In this document: piece after piece, positions 25,365 through 34,903 of the stretch
How positions within the stretch are numbered: position 1 is the first letter of the stretch
Layout: the number at the start of each line of letters is the position of its first letter
NCBI GenBank assembly: GCA_027038555.1
Contig: JALVVX010000002.1
Location: 1 to 64,000, forward strand
DNA: 64,000 bases
Direction: 5' to 3'
From: Nautiliaceae bacterium
Lineage (GTDB): Bacteria > Campylobacterota > Campylobacteria > Campylobacterales > Nautiliaceae
Made by a program: the position numbers and the translations under genes
Notes under the pieces: generated by a model
The model's database searches: none
The model's input: only the letters and a program-made list of their open reading frames with translations
Told to the model about the DNA's origin: nothing

Positions 25365-26696
25365 TTAAACTGTTATAGTAGAATTAATAACGTCTGCCGC
25401 AACAATACCGAAATAAATTGTCCCTGCTAATAAAATAAGCTGCCCGATAAGACTTCCAGCCGACATTTTAACAGTTGAATTGATTTTCGCTTCATCGAAA
25501 TATAAATGTTTTATAATCCATGCATAATATGCAACAGCAAGAGCTGAATTTAATGCCGCCACCAATACAATCGGCCAAAGTCCAGCATCAACCCCTGCAT
25601 AAAATGCAACCGCTTTTGCCAAGAAACCTGCTAAAAGCGGAATACCGGCAAGTGAAAACAATTGAATTGTAAAAAAGAGTGAATGAAGAGGTGCTCTTTT
25701 CCCCATACCTTTTAAATCGTGAAGGTGTTTAACACCGGCTTCTCTTCTGAAATCATTTAAAATCAAAAATACACTTGTTTGCATAAAAATATATGCAATT
25801 GCATAATAAAGAACACCTGCATAAGAAAACACACTTGCGGCAGCAGCAAACGGAATCAAAGCATAACCGCTGTGTGCAATTGATGAATAAGCAAGGATTT
25901 TAGATACTCTTTTTTGAAAAAGTGCCATAAAGTTCGCAAGTGTCATTGTTAAAATTGCAAAGAAACTGAAAATCAACACAGTTGCAACAGGATATGCAAT
26001 CATAAATTTATAAAATGCTTTAAATGTAGCTACTAAAACTACACTTTTAATAACCCCACTTAAAATCGCAGCAGCAGCATGGTTTACTTGCGAATATGCA
26101 TCAGCAGCCCATCCGTGCATAGGAACAATTGTAAGTTTATAAAAAATACCGGCAAGCATAATCGCAACAGCAATTAATGTAAATTTACCGCTTACGTTCA
26201 TTTGAGCATAATTAAAACTATCCGTTGTAAAACTAAAAAGTGCAAAACCAAGCAAAATAATACCGCTTGCTACCGCACCTGCGATAAATGCTTTAATAGC
26301 ACCTTCCGCATTGTAAAAGTTTCTAATGTTTGCAACAAGGATATAAGAGATAATTGCAATAACTTCAAATAAGACCACATAAATAAAGAAATTGTTTGTT
26401 TCAAGAAGGCCTAATGATACACCAGCTAAAAACAACATTTGAGCTATTAAAGGTCTCTCAAAACCTGTTAATGCAAGAGAAACCGCCGCAAGAGTTGCAA
26501 GCAGTGCAAATTCCATAATCATCGTTGCTTTATTCATTACAAAATAAGGAAAAATCGCATTTAGAGAATTTCCTTGATAAATAAAATACGCCGCAACAAT
26601 GAAAGCGATAAGTGCAATCATTTTAGCTATAAAAATATTGTTTCTGTAAAAAATCGGAACAATTAATCCTGCCGCTATCAATACTATAAAACTCAT
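25365..26696 (-). CDS. nuoN: NADH-quinone-oxidoreductase-like subunit N
   Basis: An antiporter-like proton-pumping membrane subunit of complex I. The 443-residue protein has about fourteen transmembrane helices. It includes the conserved FYKLTIVPMHGWAADAY loop and KRVSKILAYSSIAHSGY, matching the Lys/His proton-channel segments of the Mrp-like family. It shares 1 bp with nuoM and ends the nuo series, after which pflA follows. Confidence 0.93.
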   Translation of the reverse strand: MSFIVLIAAGLIVPIFYRNNIFIAKMIALIAFIVAAYFIYQGNSLNAIFPYFVMNKATMIMEFALLATLAAVSLALTGFERPLIAQMLFLAGVSLGLLETNNFFIYVVLFEVIAIISYILVANIRNFYNAEGAIKAFIAGAVASGIILLGFALFSFTTDSFNYAQMNVSGKFTLIAVAIMLAGIFYKLTIVPMHGWAADAYSQVNHAAAAILSGVIKSVVLVATFKAFYKFMIAYPVATVLIFSFFAILTMTLANFMALFQKRVSKILAYSSIAHSGYALIPFAAAASVFSYAGVLYYAIAYIFMQTSVFLILNDFRREAGVKHLHDLKGMGKRAPLHSLFFTIQLFSLAGIPLLAGFLAKAVAFYAGVDAGLWPIVLVAALNSALAVAYYAWIIKHLYFDEAKINSTVKMSAGSLIGQLILLAGTIYFGIVAADVINSTITV

Positions 26697-28216
26697 TACA
26701 TACCTCCAAAAAAGCTAAATGCTTTATTTGCAATATCAAAAATTGGTTGCGGATTAACTCCGAAATATACAATTAAAAATGAAAATACCGCCAATGCAAA
26801 TTTTTCAGGAAAACTCATATGAAAATTTGCTTTTTTAACAATTTCACTCGGTTCTCCGTGTATTGCTCTTCTAACTGCCCAGATAATATAACCTGCACTT
26901 ATAAATCCTGCAAGCGCAATAACAGCAATCCACCATCCAAATGCTTTAACTGATGAAATTATAATTGTAAGCTCACCTACAAATCCCATTGTACCAGGAA
27001 GTCCGAGTGCAGCCATACCTGCTAAAATAAAAGTAGTACTTGCATATGGAGCGTATTTCATAATTCCGCCCATCTCATCCATATACCACGTATGTGTTTT
27101 ATGATGCAACCACCCGGCAATTAAGAAAAGAGGTGAAATTACAAGAGCATGTCCAATCATCTCATAAAGAGCAGCACTTAAACCATCATAGCTCATAGTC
27201 GCAACCGCCACAACTACAAGTCCCATATGCGAAATAGAAGAATATGCAACCATTTTTTTAATGTGTCTTTCATATACAGCAAGTAGACCTGCAAAAAATG
27301 TTGTTGCAAGACCAAGTACCACCATCCACATAGCAAATTTAGCAGTTGTAGCCGGTAAAAGCTCTACTGTAAATCTGATAAGTCCGTAAGCACCCATTTT
27401 CAAAAGAACACCCGCAAGTAATACCGAAATACTGCTTGGCGCCTGAACGTGTGCATCAGGAAGCCAAGTATGGAAAGGAAATGTCGGAAGTTTTGCCGCA
27501 AATCCTAAAAACATCAACCACCAGATAAGTGCCGGTGTAGCGAGTGTCGCTTCTTTAATTAATGTAATATCCCAATAGCCTGTTTGTTTAAAGAGTAAGA
27601 AAAATCCTACAAACATAAACATTGCAAAAACATGCGTATATAAGAAAAATTTGATTGCCGCATAAACTTTGCTTGGAAGTTTAATTTCAACGTTAAATAC
27701 TTTTTTAATTTCCACACCCTCAGCTCCCCAAAAACCTACAAGGAACAGCATAGGAACAAGTGTTAATTCCCAAAACATAAAAAACCACAAAACATTTGTA
27801 GTCATAAACACACCGAAAATCGGTCCGCTGAATAATATAAGAAGACTAAAATAAGCCGCTTGATTTTTCTCTTCCCATGATGTAAACACAACTAAAATCA
27901 AAAGTCCAGCAGTAAGTAAAAGCATTGCAACGCTTAAAGCATCAATTTGAAGTGTTAAACTAAATCCAAATGCCGGAACACTTAAAAATTCTCCAAGAGG
28001 TAAAAAACCTGTCGCTTTGATATATTGCAAAACTTCCGGTGCAAAAGCATAGCTTTCTGGATGCATAATTTGATTTAACCAATTAAGTGAAATAATAAAT
28101 AATACAACAAACCACGCAAGCGCAACATATTTAGTTATGTGCTGTGCTCCTCTTGTCAAAAAATAGACAAGGGCCGAGAGAAAAATCGGCGCAAAAATAA
28201 TATCTACCGCTACCAT
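26696..28216 (-). CDS. nuoM: NADH-quinone-oxidoreductase-like subunit M
   Basis: A proton-pumping antiporter-like subunit, 506 residues, with about fourteen helices. Family motifs are FMFWELTLVPMLFLVGFWG with the key glutamate, FLGFAAKLPTFPFHTWLPDAHVQAP, and KKMVAYSSISHMGLV. It abuts nuoL without a gap and overlaps nuoN by 1 bp. It is complete and typical. Confidence 0.95.
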   Translation of the reverse strand: MVAVDIIFAPIFLSALVYFLTRGAQHITKYVALAWFVVLFIISLNWLNQIMHPESYAFAPEVLQYIKATGFLPLGEFLSVPAFGFSLTLQIDALSVAMLLLTAGLLILVVFTSWEEKNQAAYFSLLILFSGPIFGVFMTTNVLWFFMFWELTLVPMLFLVGFWGAEGVEIKKVFNVEIKLPSKVYAAIKFFLYTHVFAMFMFVGFFLLFKQTGYWDITLIKEATLATPALIWWLMFLGFAAKLPTFPFHTWLPDAHVQAPSSISVLLAGVLLKMGAYGLIRFTVELLPATTAKFAMWMVVLGLATTFFAGLLAVYERHIKKMVAYSSISHMGLVVVAVATMSYDGLSAALYEMIGHALVISPLFLIAGWLHHKTHTWYMDEMGGIMKYAPYASTTFILAGMAALGLPGTMGFVGELTIIISSVKAFGWWIAVIALAGFISAGYIIWAVRRAIHGEPSEIVKKANFHMSFPEKFALAVFSFLIVYFGVNPQPIFDIANKAFSFFGGM

Positions 28217-30067
28217 TTACAGCCCCTTTACAATTATTAAGATTGCAATTACAATAATAGCAACACCTATTACCATTTGTCCCATATAAGTACCTATTCT
28301 TCCCGAATGTCCCATTTTGAAGAATTTAAATGTATAAAGTGACATTGCTACTGTTGAGTTAACCATATAATCTATTACATAAGTATCAAACCATCTTGCC
28401 GCTTTCGCGATTGCATTGACAAAAATGTTTTTAGATATCCATGTAATCATAGCCTCTACATAATATCCGTTAAAGAGTACCTGATGTATAGTTTGAACGA
28501 AATGATGAGATGCAATTTTATAAAGAAGATTTAACCCTTTAACATACAATCCAACTACAATTAAGAAAATAATAAGCATAGATGTCAACATAAATGCAGT
28601 TAAACCTTCAACTTCCGGTTCTACCACTTCTTTGCCTACAATATAATGTACAATATCACTTTGCCAAATTGATATGAAAAGAGTAGTAAACGCTAAAATA
28701 CCAAGTGGAAGTCTCATCCAAATATTACTTGGTTTATGAACACTTCCTGCTACATCTTCATTTCTTGGCTCACCAAGGAAAATCAAAATCCAAAGTCTGG
28801 TAATATAAGCAATTGAGAGTAATGCCGCTATTGTTACCAAAGTGGCTGTAAATCCGTTACCCCATTCCCAAGCTGCACTTACAACCATCTCTTTTGAAAA
28901 AAAGCCACTAAATGGAGGAACACCTGCAAGTGAAAGTGAACCCATTGCAAAAAAGAGTGCAAGAAAAGGTGCTGTTTTAATAAGCCCTCCCAGTTTCCAA
29001 GCATCTTTTGTATGATGTGCTATATAAATTACTGCACCTGCCGCTAAGAAGAGCAACGCTTTAAAGATAGCATGGTTTACAAGGTGTAGCATACCTGCCG
29101 CAAGACTTCCGACTCCAAGACCTACAAATGCAATTGATAAGTGAGACATTGTTGAATATGCCAAGATTTTTTTGATTTCTTTTTGAACAAGAGCCGAAGT
29201 CGAACCGATAAACGCTGAAAGCGCCGCAACGTTTGCAACAATAAACAAAGCCTCAGTATAAGCAAAGAAATCAAACATTCTTGCAACAATATAAATACCG
29301 CTGTTAACCATTGTAGCACCATGGATAAGTGCGGAAACGGTAGTTGGACCTTCCATTGCATTCATAAGCCAAGGATACAATGGAAACTGTCCTGATTTAC
29401 CAATTGCTCCCATAAACACAAACAATGCCGTTACAAGAGCTAATGTTTTATTGATTTGACCGGCATCAGCAAGATGATTAAGTTGTACCAAGTTTGTAGT
29501 TCCTACAAAAATCATTAAAAGAGCAATTGCCGCTAAAATAAATATATCACCAAATCTTGTATAAAGAAATGCCTGCATACCTGCATCTGCTGCTGATTTT
29601 TTATAATACCAGAAACTGATTAATGCATAACTTGCAAGCCCCATAAATTCCCAGCCTACAAATGCACCGATTAAGTCTTTTGTAATAACAAGTAAAATCA
29701 TACCACCTATAAAAAATAAAACTTTTGAATAATATCTCGGCTGGTCTGGATCTTCACCCATATAATCATGCGCAAAGTGAATATCTAAAAATCCAAGACC
29801 TGTTGCAATTAATAACATTACAATAGATAAGTGGTCTATATAAATTCCAAAAGGAATAGTGAAATTCCCATAATGAATCCAATTCAAATCGAAATTAATA
29901 GGGACATTTGAATATTTCATAAATATAACAACACTTGCTAAAAATAAAACGGCACCTGTAATTTCAGCCGTCCAAAATGCAAGAGGTTGCTTGAATTTAC
30001 CTAAAATATACGCCAAAGCAGCACCGATAAAAGGTGCAATCAGTAATATGTATACTGCATTATTCAT
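28217..30067 (-). CDS. nuoL: NADH-quinone-oxidoreductase-like subunit L
   Basis: The distal antiporter-like subunit of complex I, 616 residues. It shows GAFVGWEFMGLASYALISFW, AIGKSGQFPLYPWLMNAMEGPTTVSALIHGATMVN and KKILAYSTMSHLSIAF. The C-terminal part (about 500-616) has the long amphipathic lateral helix and a last transmembrane helix as in full-length NuoL. It overlaps nuoK by 8 bp. No truncation is seen. Confidence 0.95.
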   Translation of the reverse strand: MNNAVYILLIAPFIGAALAYILGKFKQPLAFWTAEITGAVLFLASVVIFMKYSNVPINFDLNWIHYGNFTIPFGIYIDHLSIVMLLIATGLGFLDIHFAHDYMGEDPDQPRYYSKVLFFIGGMILLVITKDLIGAFVGWEFMGLASYALISFWYYKKSAADAGMQAFLYTRFGDIFILAAIALLMIFVGTTNLVQLNHLADAGQINKTLALVTALFVFMGAIGKSGQFPLYPWLMNAMEGPTTVSALIHGATMVNSGIYIVARMFDFFAYTEALFIVANVAALSAFIGSTSALVQKEIKKILAYSTMSHLSIAFVGLGVGSLAAGMLHLVNHAIFKALLFLAAGAVIYIAHHTKDAWKLGGLIKTAPFLALFFAMGSLSLAGVPPFSGFFSKEMVVSAAWEWGNGFTATLVTIAALLSIAYITRLWILIFLGEPRNEDVAGSVHKPSNIWMRLPLGILAFTTLFISIWQSDIVHYIVGKEVVEPEVEGLTAFMLTSMLIIFLIVVGLYVKGLNLLYKIASHHFVQTIHQVLFNGYYVEAMITWISKNIFVNAIAKAARWFDTYVIDYMVNSTVAMSLYTFKFFKMGHSGRIGTYMGQMVIGVAIIVIAILIIVKGL

Positions 30068-30368
30068 CTTCCACCGCCTTATTTAGATTATCAGGAATTA
30101 TTTCCCCAGTAATTCTGTTTGTAAGAATAAAAATCAAAACTCCCGCTGCGGCTTCTAAGGTTGCTATAACAATAATAACATACGCAATAGCAAGTCCTTT
30201 TGTAAGACCGAAATGATAAGCCGCACTTGCAAGCAAAAGAATAACTGAGTTTAAAAGCATTTCCAGTGAAAAAAATATCTTTAAAAAGTCACTTTTACTT
30301 GTAACTCCGTATAATCCTACACCAAAAAGAATCAAAGCCGCTATTGCATCAAGATAAAATCCAACCAT
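30060..30368 (-). CDS. nuoK: NADH-quinone-oxidoreductase-like subunit K
   Basis: A small 102-residue subunit with three transmembrane helices and the two membrane glutamates expected for the E-channel (FFSLEMLLNSVILLL and IATLEAAAGV). It overlaps nuoL by 8 bp and follows nuoJ by two bases. Confidence 0.94.
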   Translation of the reverse strand: MVGFYLDAIAALILFGVGLYGVTSKSDFLKIFFSLEMLLNSVILLLASAAYHFGLTKGLAIAYVIIVIATLEAAAGVLIFILTNRITGEIIPDNLNKAVEDE

Positions 30369-30370
30369 TT

Positions 30371-30838
30371 TTATTCCTTTCCATATTTTAGGGTATGAAG
30401 CATTCTAATACTTCCATAAAGAATACTTGCCGCTACAACACCCATAAATATTGCAATTAACGAATAAAAGTCAGTAAATATTTTCACCTGATCTTTTAAA
30501 GGTATCACTTTACCCTCAATAGGAATATCAGGAATTAAAAACGGAACAATCAAAAGACCTATAATAACAATAGTTACGACACTTACAGCCCACGGTCTGA
30601 TTTTAAATTCAGGAAATTTTGAGCCTATTACAGTCACACCAAAAAGAGTTAATACCACAATTCCACCTGTATAAACGAATATTTGGAATAATCCAAGAAG
30701 TTTTTCACCCAAAAGAATATAATAAACTCCCAGTAGAAACATCATGCTAACAAATGCAATTACAGCTGGAACGGTATTTTTTTGAACCAAACTCATAACT
30801 GCTAAAATAATGGCAAGAGCTAAAATTAAAACACTCAT
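30371..30838 (-). CDS. nuoJ: NADH-quinone-oxidoreductase-like subunit J
   Basis: A 155-residue membrane subunit with five helices. LGLFQIFVYTGGIVVLTLFG corresponds to the third helix with the pi-bulge linking quinone reduction to the proton channels. It overlaps nuoI by 4 bp. The gene is complete. Confidence 0.93.
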   Translation of the reverse strand: MSVLILALAIILAVMSLVQKNTVPAVIAFVSMMFLLGVYYILLGEKLLGLFQIFVYTGGIVVLTLFGVTVIGSKFPEFKIRPWAVSVVTIVIIGLLIVPFLIPDIPIEGKVIPLKDQVKIFTDFYSLIAIFMGVVAASILYGSIRMLHTLKYGKE

Positions 30839-31407
30839 TTTTCATCCCCTTTATCTTGTGAAGATTCACTTTTTTCAGTTTTAGATTCATTTTGAGCCTT
30901 TGCCGCTTCTTCGGCTTTTTTCTTAGCTTCCGCTTCCGCTTTTTTCTTAGCCATCATTTCAGCTCTTTTTCTTGCTTTTTCTTCTTCTTCTCTTTTTTTC
31001 TGTTCTATCCATTCCTCAGGTACTTCCACTCTCACCCAGAAATTTTCAAGCGCATCGTGAGTACCTTCTGTAATCATTTCAATGTCTCCGCCGGCAAGTT
31101 TAATAGCTTTTTCCGGTTTTGTAGGACACACATCTTCACAAAGACCGCAGAAAATACAAATCGCAAGATTGACCTCAGGTATTTTATTAGGTCTTTTAAT
31201 AGGCAAAGGTTTCATCACAATAGCGTCAACCGGACATATTTTATTACAAGCATCACATCCGGTACAAATATCATATTTCACAATATGCCTTCCCCTAAAA
31301 ATCGGAGATTTGTGAGCAGGCTCTTTAACGATATCTTTATTGGCAGCTCTTGGCTCAGTAAAAGCCTTCATAACTCTTAACATTTTTTCTGATATTTGAA
31401 ATAACAT
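30835..31407 (-). CDS. nuoI: NADH-quinone-oxidoreductase-like subunit I, with charged C-terminal tail
   Basis: The ferredoxin-like subunit carrying clusters N6a and N6b. The two motifs are CTGCDACNKICP and CIFCGLCEDVCP. The 190-residue protein carries a long Lys/Glu/Ala-rich tail from about residue 135 to the end, predicted to be a solvent-exposed helix and absent from most NuoI proteins. Because NuoE, NuoF and NuoG are missing, this face of the complex would be open to a soluble electron donor such as ferredoxin or flavodoxin. The tail could help dock it (inference). It lies between nuoH and nuoJ. Confidence 0.94.
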   Translation of the reverse strand: MLFQISEKMLRVMKAFTEPRAANKDIVKEPAHKSPIFRGRHIVKYDICTGCDACNKICPVDAIVMKPLPIKRPNKIPEVNLAICIFCGLCEDVCPTKPEKAIKLAGGDIEMITEGTHDALENFWVRVEVPEEWIEQKKREEEEKARKRAEMMAKKKAEAEAKKKAEEAAKAQNESKTEKSESSQDKGDEK

Positions 31408-31408
31408 C

Positions 31409-32380
31409 TTAAACTCCTACAATATATAATTTTGCAAATGTAATCCACACTAAATTTAAAATTGCCAAAGGTGTTAACCAGCTCCATGTAAATTTAAGCA
31501 TCTGATCAAGTCTGAGTCTTGGATTTGAAGCCCTAATAGCAACCATAACAACAGCAAGAAGTGCAATTTTCAAAAACAACCACCAAAAACTGTCAAAAAA
31601 GACTCCTCTATATCCTCCGAAAAAGAGCGTAACAGCAGCTGCTGAAACAACAAGTATCTCTGTAAATTCCGCAAATTTTAAAAGTGTATAATTTGTTCCT
31701 GCATATTCAGTATAAAACCCATAAACAATTTCTTGCTCGGCATCAGGGATGTTAAATGGAGGCTGTTCGAGAATTCCAAGCATCGTAATGATGAAAATTA
31801 TTGCTCCAGGTAATAAAATCAATGTTGTAAGCCAAGTGTTGCTGTACATAATTTCATAAAGATTCATAGTTCCAAACAGTAATGCTGGAGAAAGTGCCGC
31901 AAGGAAAAACGGTGCTTCCATTGATATCATTTGAGCCAAAATTCTCATACCGCCTAAAAACGAGTATTTGTTATGACTACCAAAACCTGTAAGGAAAAGT
32001 AAAAACGGCTCAACACCTATTAAAACCACAAGTCCAAGTACTCCATATTCAGTATCAAGTATTGCATGTCCGTTATTGATTAAAGGAGTCCATGGAATAA
32101 GAATAACTGGCAAAGCCGCAACAAGCGGAGTTATAATCGGAATAATATTAAACAGATAAGGATCTGCCGATTTTGGAGTAATAGATTCTTTTGTCAAAAG
32201 TTTAAACACATCCCAAACTGTCTGCAAACTTCCAGCAGGCCCATTATAATGAGGTCCTACTCTTTTATGAATATAAGCAAGTGTTTTTCTTGCAAAATAA
32301 AATACAAAAAATGTCCATGCAAGTAAAAACAAAAGACCAGGAAAAACCAAGATATAAAATAACATTTCCCATAAACTCAT
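31409..32380 (-). CDS. nuoH: NADH-quinone-oxidoreductase-like subunit H
   Basis: The membrane subunit forming part of the quinone-binding chamber, 323 residues with about eight helices. Signatures are RVGPHYNGPAGSLQTVWDVFKLLTKE near the N-terminus, FNIPDAEQEIVYGFYTEY with acidic quinone-channel residues, and RASNPRLRLDQMLKFTWSWLTPLAI. In Campylobacter relatives nuoG lies just before nuoH. Here nuoH follows nuoCD with only a 9-bp gap, so nuoG is truly absent from this operon. Confidence 0.95.
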   Translation of the reverse strand: MSLWEMLFYILVFPGLLFLLAWTFFVFYFARKTLAYIHKRVGPHYNGPAGSLQTVWDVFKLLTKESITPKSADPYLFNIIPIITPLVAALPVILIPWTPLINNGHAILDTEYGVLGLVVLIGVEPFLLFLTGFGSHNKYSFLGGMRILAQMISMEAPFFLAALSPALLFGTMNLYEIMYSNTWLTTLILLPGAIIFIITMLGILEQPPFNIPDAEQEIVYGFYTEYAGTNYTLLKFAEFTEILVVSAAAVTLFFGGYRGVFFDSFWWLFLKIALLAVVMVAIRASNPRLRLDQMLKFTWSWLTPLAILNLVWITFAKLYIVGV

Positions 32381-32389
32381 CTCATCCTC

Positions 32390-34045
32390 CTATCTATCCA
32401 AGTCACCCTGACAGATATGCATACTTCCGTATAGAAGCGGAATATCCGATAAGGTATGACCAGGTATTAATTTTTCAAGAATTCTTGTATGATTTACGCT
32501 TGGTGCTTTTATTTTAAGTCTGTAAGGATTTGTTGATTTAGGCATTGTTACAAGATGCATAAGCATCTCACCTCTTGCCCATTCTACCCTGCTTACCGCT
32601 TCACCCTCAGGCATACGACGTGGCATTTTTACCATATGGTCTTTTTTCGGGTCCATCTCTCCGGCCTCAATACCTTCTTCAATCTTTTTCATTGCCTGTT
32701 TGATTAAATCAATTGACTGATTGATTTCTTTATAAATTATAAAAAGCCTATCTCTTGCATCACCGCTCTCACAAGTTACATAATCCATTTCAAGATCGGC
32801 ATATCCAGCATAAGGTTCATCAAGTCTAACATCTACTTTTACATTGCTTGCCCTTGCAATAGGACCGGCCAAATAGTTATCAACTACATCTTCTTTTGTA
32901 AATACACCAGTATCTTTTGCCCTTGTTACCATTAGAGGGTTTTTCATAAAGATATCTTCAATATCAGGTTTTACACTTTCCCATTTTTCAATTGCTTTAT
33001 TAATTTCTTCAAACCAAACCTTATAATCATTTAAAGGATATCTAACACCACCTGGCTCGATACAAGCAGTTGCAATTCTTGCTCCGGAATAGTCTTCTAA
33101 TACATCAAGGAAATATTCTCTTACATCAAGACACCACATTAAAAATGTTTGAAGACCCATTGTTCCGAAAAACCCACCCATTGATATTAAATGGCTAACA
33201 GTTCTCCCAAGCTCACCTAAAATCACTCTCATATACTTAGCAAACGGAGTTATCTCTTTTCCTGCAATTTCTTCAACTGCCTGAGCATAGCATATCATTG
33301 GATTTGTATTATCCATAAAACAGATTCTCTCAACCGCTACGATTGTTCCTATGAAATCTTTTCTCTCGGAAAGTTTTTCAAGTGCTCTCCAAACATATCC
33401 TATATCAGGTTCTACTTTTTCAATATTTTCACCATTTACATATACTTTCAGTCTGATAGGTCCACTTGCCGGATGTGTAGGTCCCCAGTGAAGAACGGTT
33501 CTACTATCCTCATGCCCCATTGTTTCTTCATTTTCTTCATATTCTTCAAAAAATTCATCTGAAATGGTGTTTACATTTTCAATTAATTGTTTTTCATGCT
33601 CTTCCCAATCAAAATCTTTTCTGAAAGGAAATTTTCCGTAATAATCGGCACTAATTAAAAAATATCTTAAATTCGGATGACCTTTGAATTTAACACCAAA
33701 AGTCGAATAACTTTCAAGCTCGTGATAATCCGCACTTTCCAAAACAGGAGTAATAGAATCAATTTCGCATTTTTCCAAGTCTCTGTCTATATCGACTTTT
33801 AGCCATACGTTTTTTTTATTTTCAATGTCTTCAAGGAAATAATTAATCTCCATTCTGTTTTCTTCCGGAAAATCAGTAGGCGAAACAGTCGAACAGCTTG
33901 CAACCCCCACTTCTTTTAAAGCTTTTACAACATCAAGCAAATCATTTTTGTTTTTTAGTTTTGCCTTTACCCATGTAGGTTTATAATCTTCAACATATTC
34001 CATATCAAATCTATTTAAAATCTCTTTAATTTTCTCCATAGCCAT
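32390..34045 (-). CDS. nuoC: NADH-quinone-oxidoreductase-like fused subunit CD
   Basis: A 551-residue fusion of NuoC (about 1-165, with RYFLISADYYGKFPFRKDF) and NuoD (about 180-551, with LHWGPTHPASGPIRL, VEPDIGYVWRALEKLSERKDF and a terminal DIPLLYGSMHICQGDLDR). It forms the peripheral-arm quinone site with NuoB and NuoH. No paired CxxC motifs for a NiFe centre are present, so this is a complex I subunit and not a group 4 hydrogenase. The CD fusion is also known in enterics. Four bases separate it from nuoB. Confidence 0.93.
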   Translation of the reverse strand: MAMEKIKEILNRFDMEYVEDYKPTWVKAKLKNKNDLLDVVKALKEVGVASCSTVSPTDFPEENRMEINYFLEDIENKKNVWLKVDIDRDLEKCEIDSITPVLESADYHELESYSTFGVKFKGHPNLRYFLISADYYGKFPFRKDFDWEEHEKQLIENVNTISDEFFEEYEENEETMGHEDSRTVLHWGPTHPASGPIRLKVYVNGENIEKVEPDIGYVWRALEKLSERKDFIGTIVAVERICFMDNTNPMICYAQAVEEIAGKEITPFAKYMRVILGELGRTVSHLISMGGFFGTMGLQTFLMWCLDVREYFLDVLEDYSGARIATACIEPGGVRYPLNDYKVWFEEINKAIEKWESVKPDIEDIFMKNPLMVTRAKDTGVFTKEDVVDNYLAGPIARASNVKVDVRLDEPYAGYADLEMDYVTCESGDARDRLFIIYKEINQSIDLIKQAMKKIEEGIEAGEMDPKKDHMVKMPRRMPEGEAVSRVEWARGEMLMHLVTMPKSTNPYRLKIKAPSVNHTRILEKLIPGHTLSDIPLLYGSMHICQGDLDR

Positions 34046-34048
34046 CCC

Positions 34049-34522
34049 TTAAAATTTCATTTGTTTCCAAAGGCCGCCTTGACTTGATGCAGAAGGCTCA
34101 CCTCTTTTTATTTTTTCTTTAAGTTCTTCAAGTCCGGCTACAATTGCTTCCGGTTTAGGAGGACAACCTGCAACAAAAACATCCGCAGGAAGAATTTCAG
34201 TCATATTTTTTATAACGGACGGAGAATCATTATAAGGGCCTCCATCATATGCACAAGCTCCTATTGCCACGACATATCTTGGTTCAGGCATTTGCTCATA
34301 AGTTCTAAGAAGGGCGGGAAGAATTTTTTTACTTACAAGACCAGTAATAAAAATAATATCAGCCTGTCTTGGAGTTGGCGTCATAATATATCCGTATCTC
34401 TCCCAGTCATATCTCGGCCCCATTGCCGCAAGCATTTCCAGCGAACAGCATCCGCTACAAAAATGGACAATCCACGGAGACTTGCTCCTGGCATAATTAA
34501 AAAAATCAAGAACTTTTAGCAT
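34049..34522 (-). CDS. nuoB: NADH-quinone-oxidoreductase-like subunit B
   Basis: The 157-residue subunit holding terminal cluster N2. Ligands are visible in CSGCCSLEML (adjacent cysteines), AIGACAYDGG and FVAGCPPKPE. The PTPRQADIIFITG segment is typical. It overlaps nuoA by 17 bp. The short serine/glycine-rich C-terminus is ordinary. Confidence 0.95.
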   Translation of the reverse strand: MLKVLDFFNYARSKSPWIVHFCSGCCSLEMLAAMGPRYDWERYGYIMTPTPRQADIIFITGLVSKKILPALLRTYEQMPEPRYVVAIGACAYDGGPYNDSPSVIKNMTEILPADVFVAGCPPKPEAIVAGLEELKEKIKRGEPSASSQGGLWKQMKF

Positions 34523-34844
34523 TTCTATACTCCTTCATACTAATTGTAATAGCTGCAAACATCAATACACCAAATACCATTGCCCATTTTAAAGCTTCTG
34601 GATTATCGGCAAATACAAACAGACTGAAAAACAGACCAGCCATATCAAAAACAATAAAAGCAATTGCAAAAATAAAATATCCGAAATTTGCTTTCATAGG
34701 TACTTCACTGCTTGGCGGAAGACCACATTCGAAATGGTCGTTTTTAACTTCACCGGGATTAAACGGTGCTACCATAATTCCTAAAAAATACAAAAGAATT
34801 ATTCCTGCAAGAATTCCGGAAGCATAAATCAAAATAGTTTCCAT
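34506..34844 (-). CDS. nuoA: NADH-quinone-oxidoreductase-like subunit A
   Basis: A 112-residue three-helix membrane subunit next to the quinone chamber. The conserved loop with the switch cysteine is present (NDHFECGLPP), followed by FGYFIFAIAFIVFDMAGLF with acidic Asp in the second helix. It is the first gene of the nuo operon. A promoter box shared with the tolC-like operon lies about 60 bp upstream, and AAAGGAG is its ribosome-binding site. Confidence 0.94.
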   Translation of the reverse strand: METILIYASGILAGIILLYFLGIMVAPFNPGEVKNDHFECGLPPSSEVPMKANFGYFIFAIAFIVFDMAGLFFSLFVFADNPEALKWAMVFGVLMFAAITISMKEYRNAKSS

Positions 34845-34903
34845 AAAATTCTCCTTTTTTTAAAATATTATCAAAACTTTTTCAATAGTTATTTTTAATA
34901 TAG

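Noticed and set aside
30892-31380. Phe/Ser-rich open frame opposite nuoI
   Set aside because: It is the antisense shadow of the Lys/Glu/Ala-rich NuoI tail.
32390-34045. Group 4 hydrogenase large subunit
   Set aside because: The NuoD part lacks both CxxC pairs needed for a NiFe centre, and the gene order is that of nuo.
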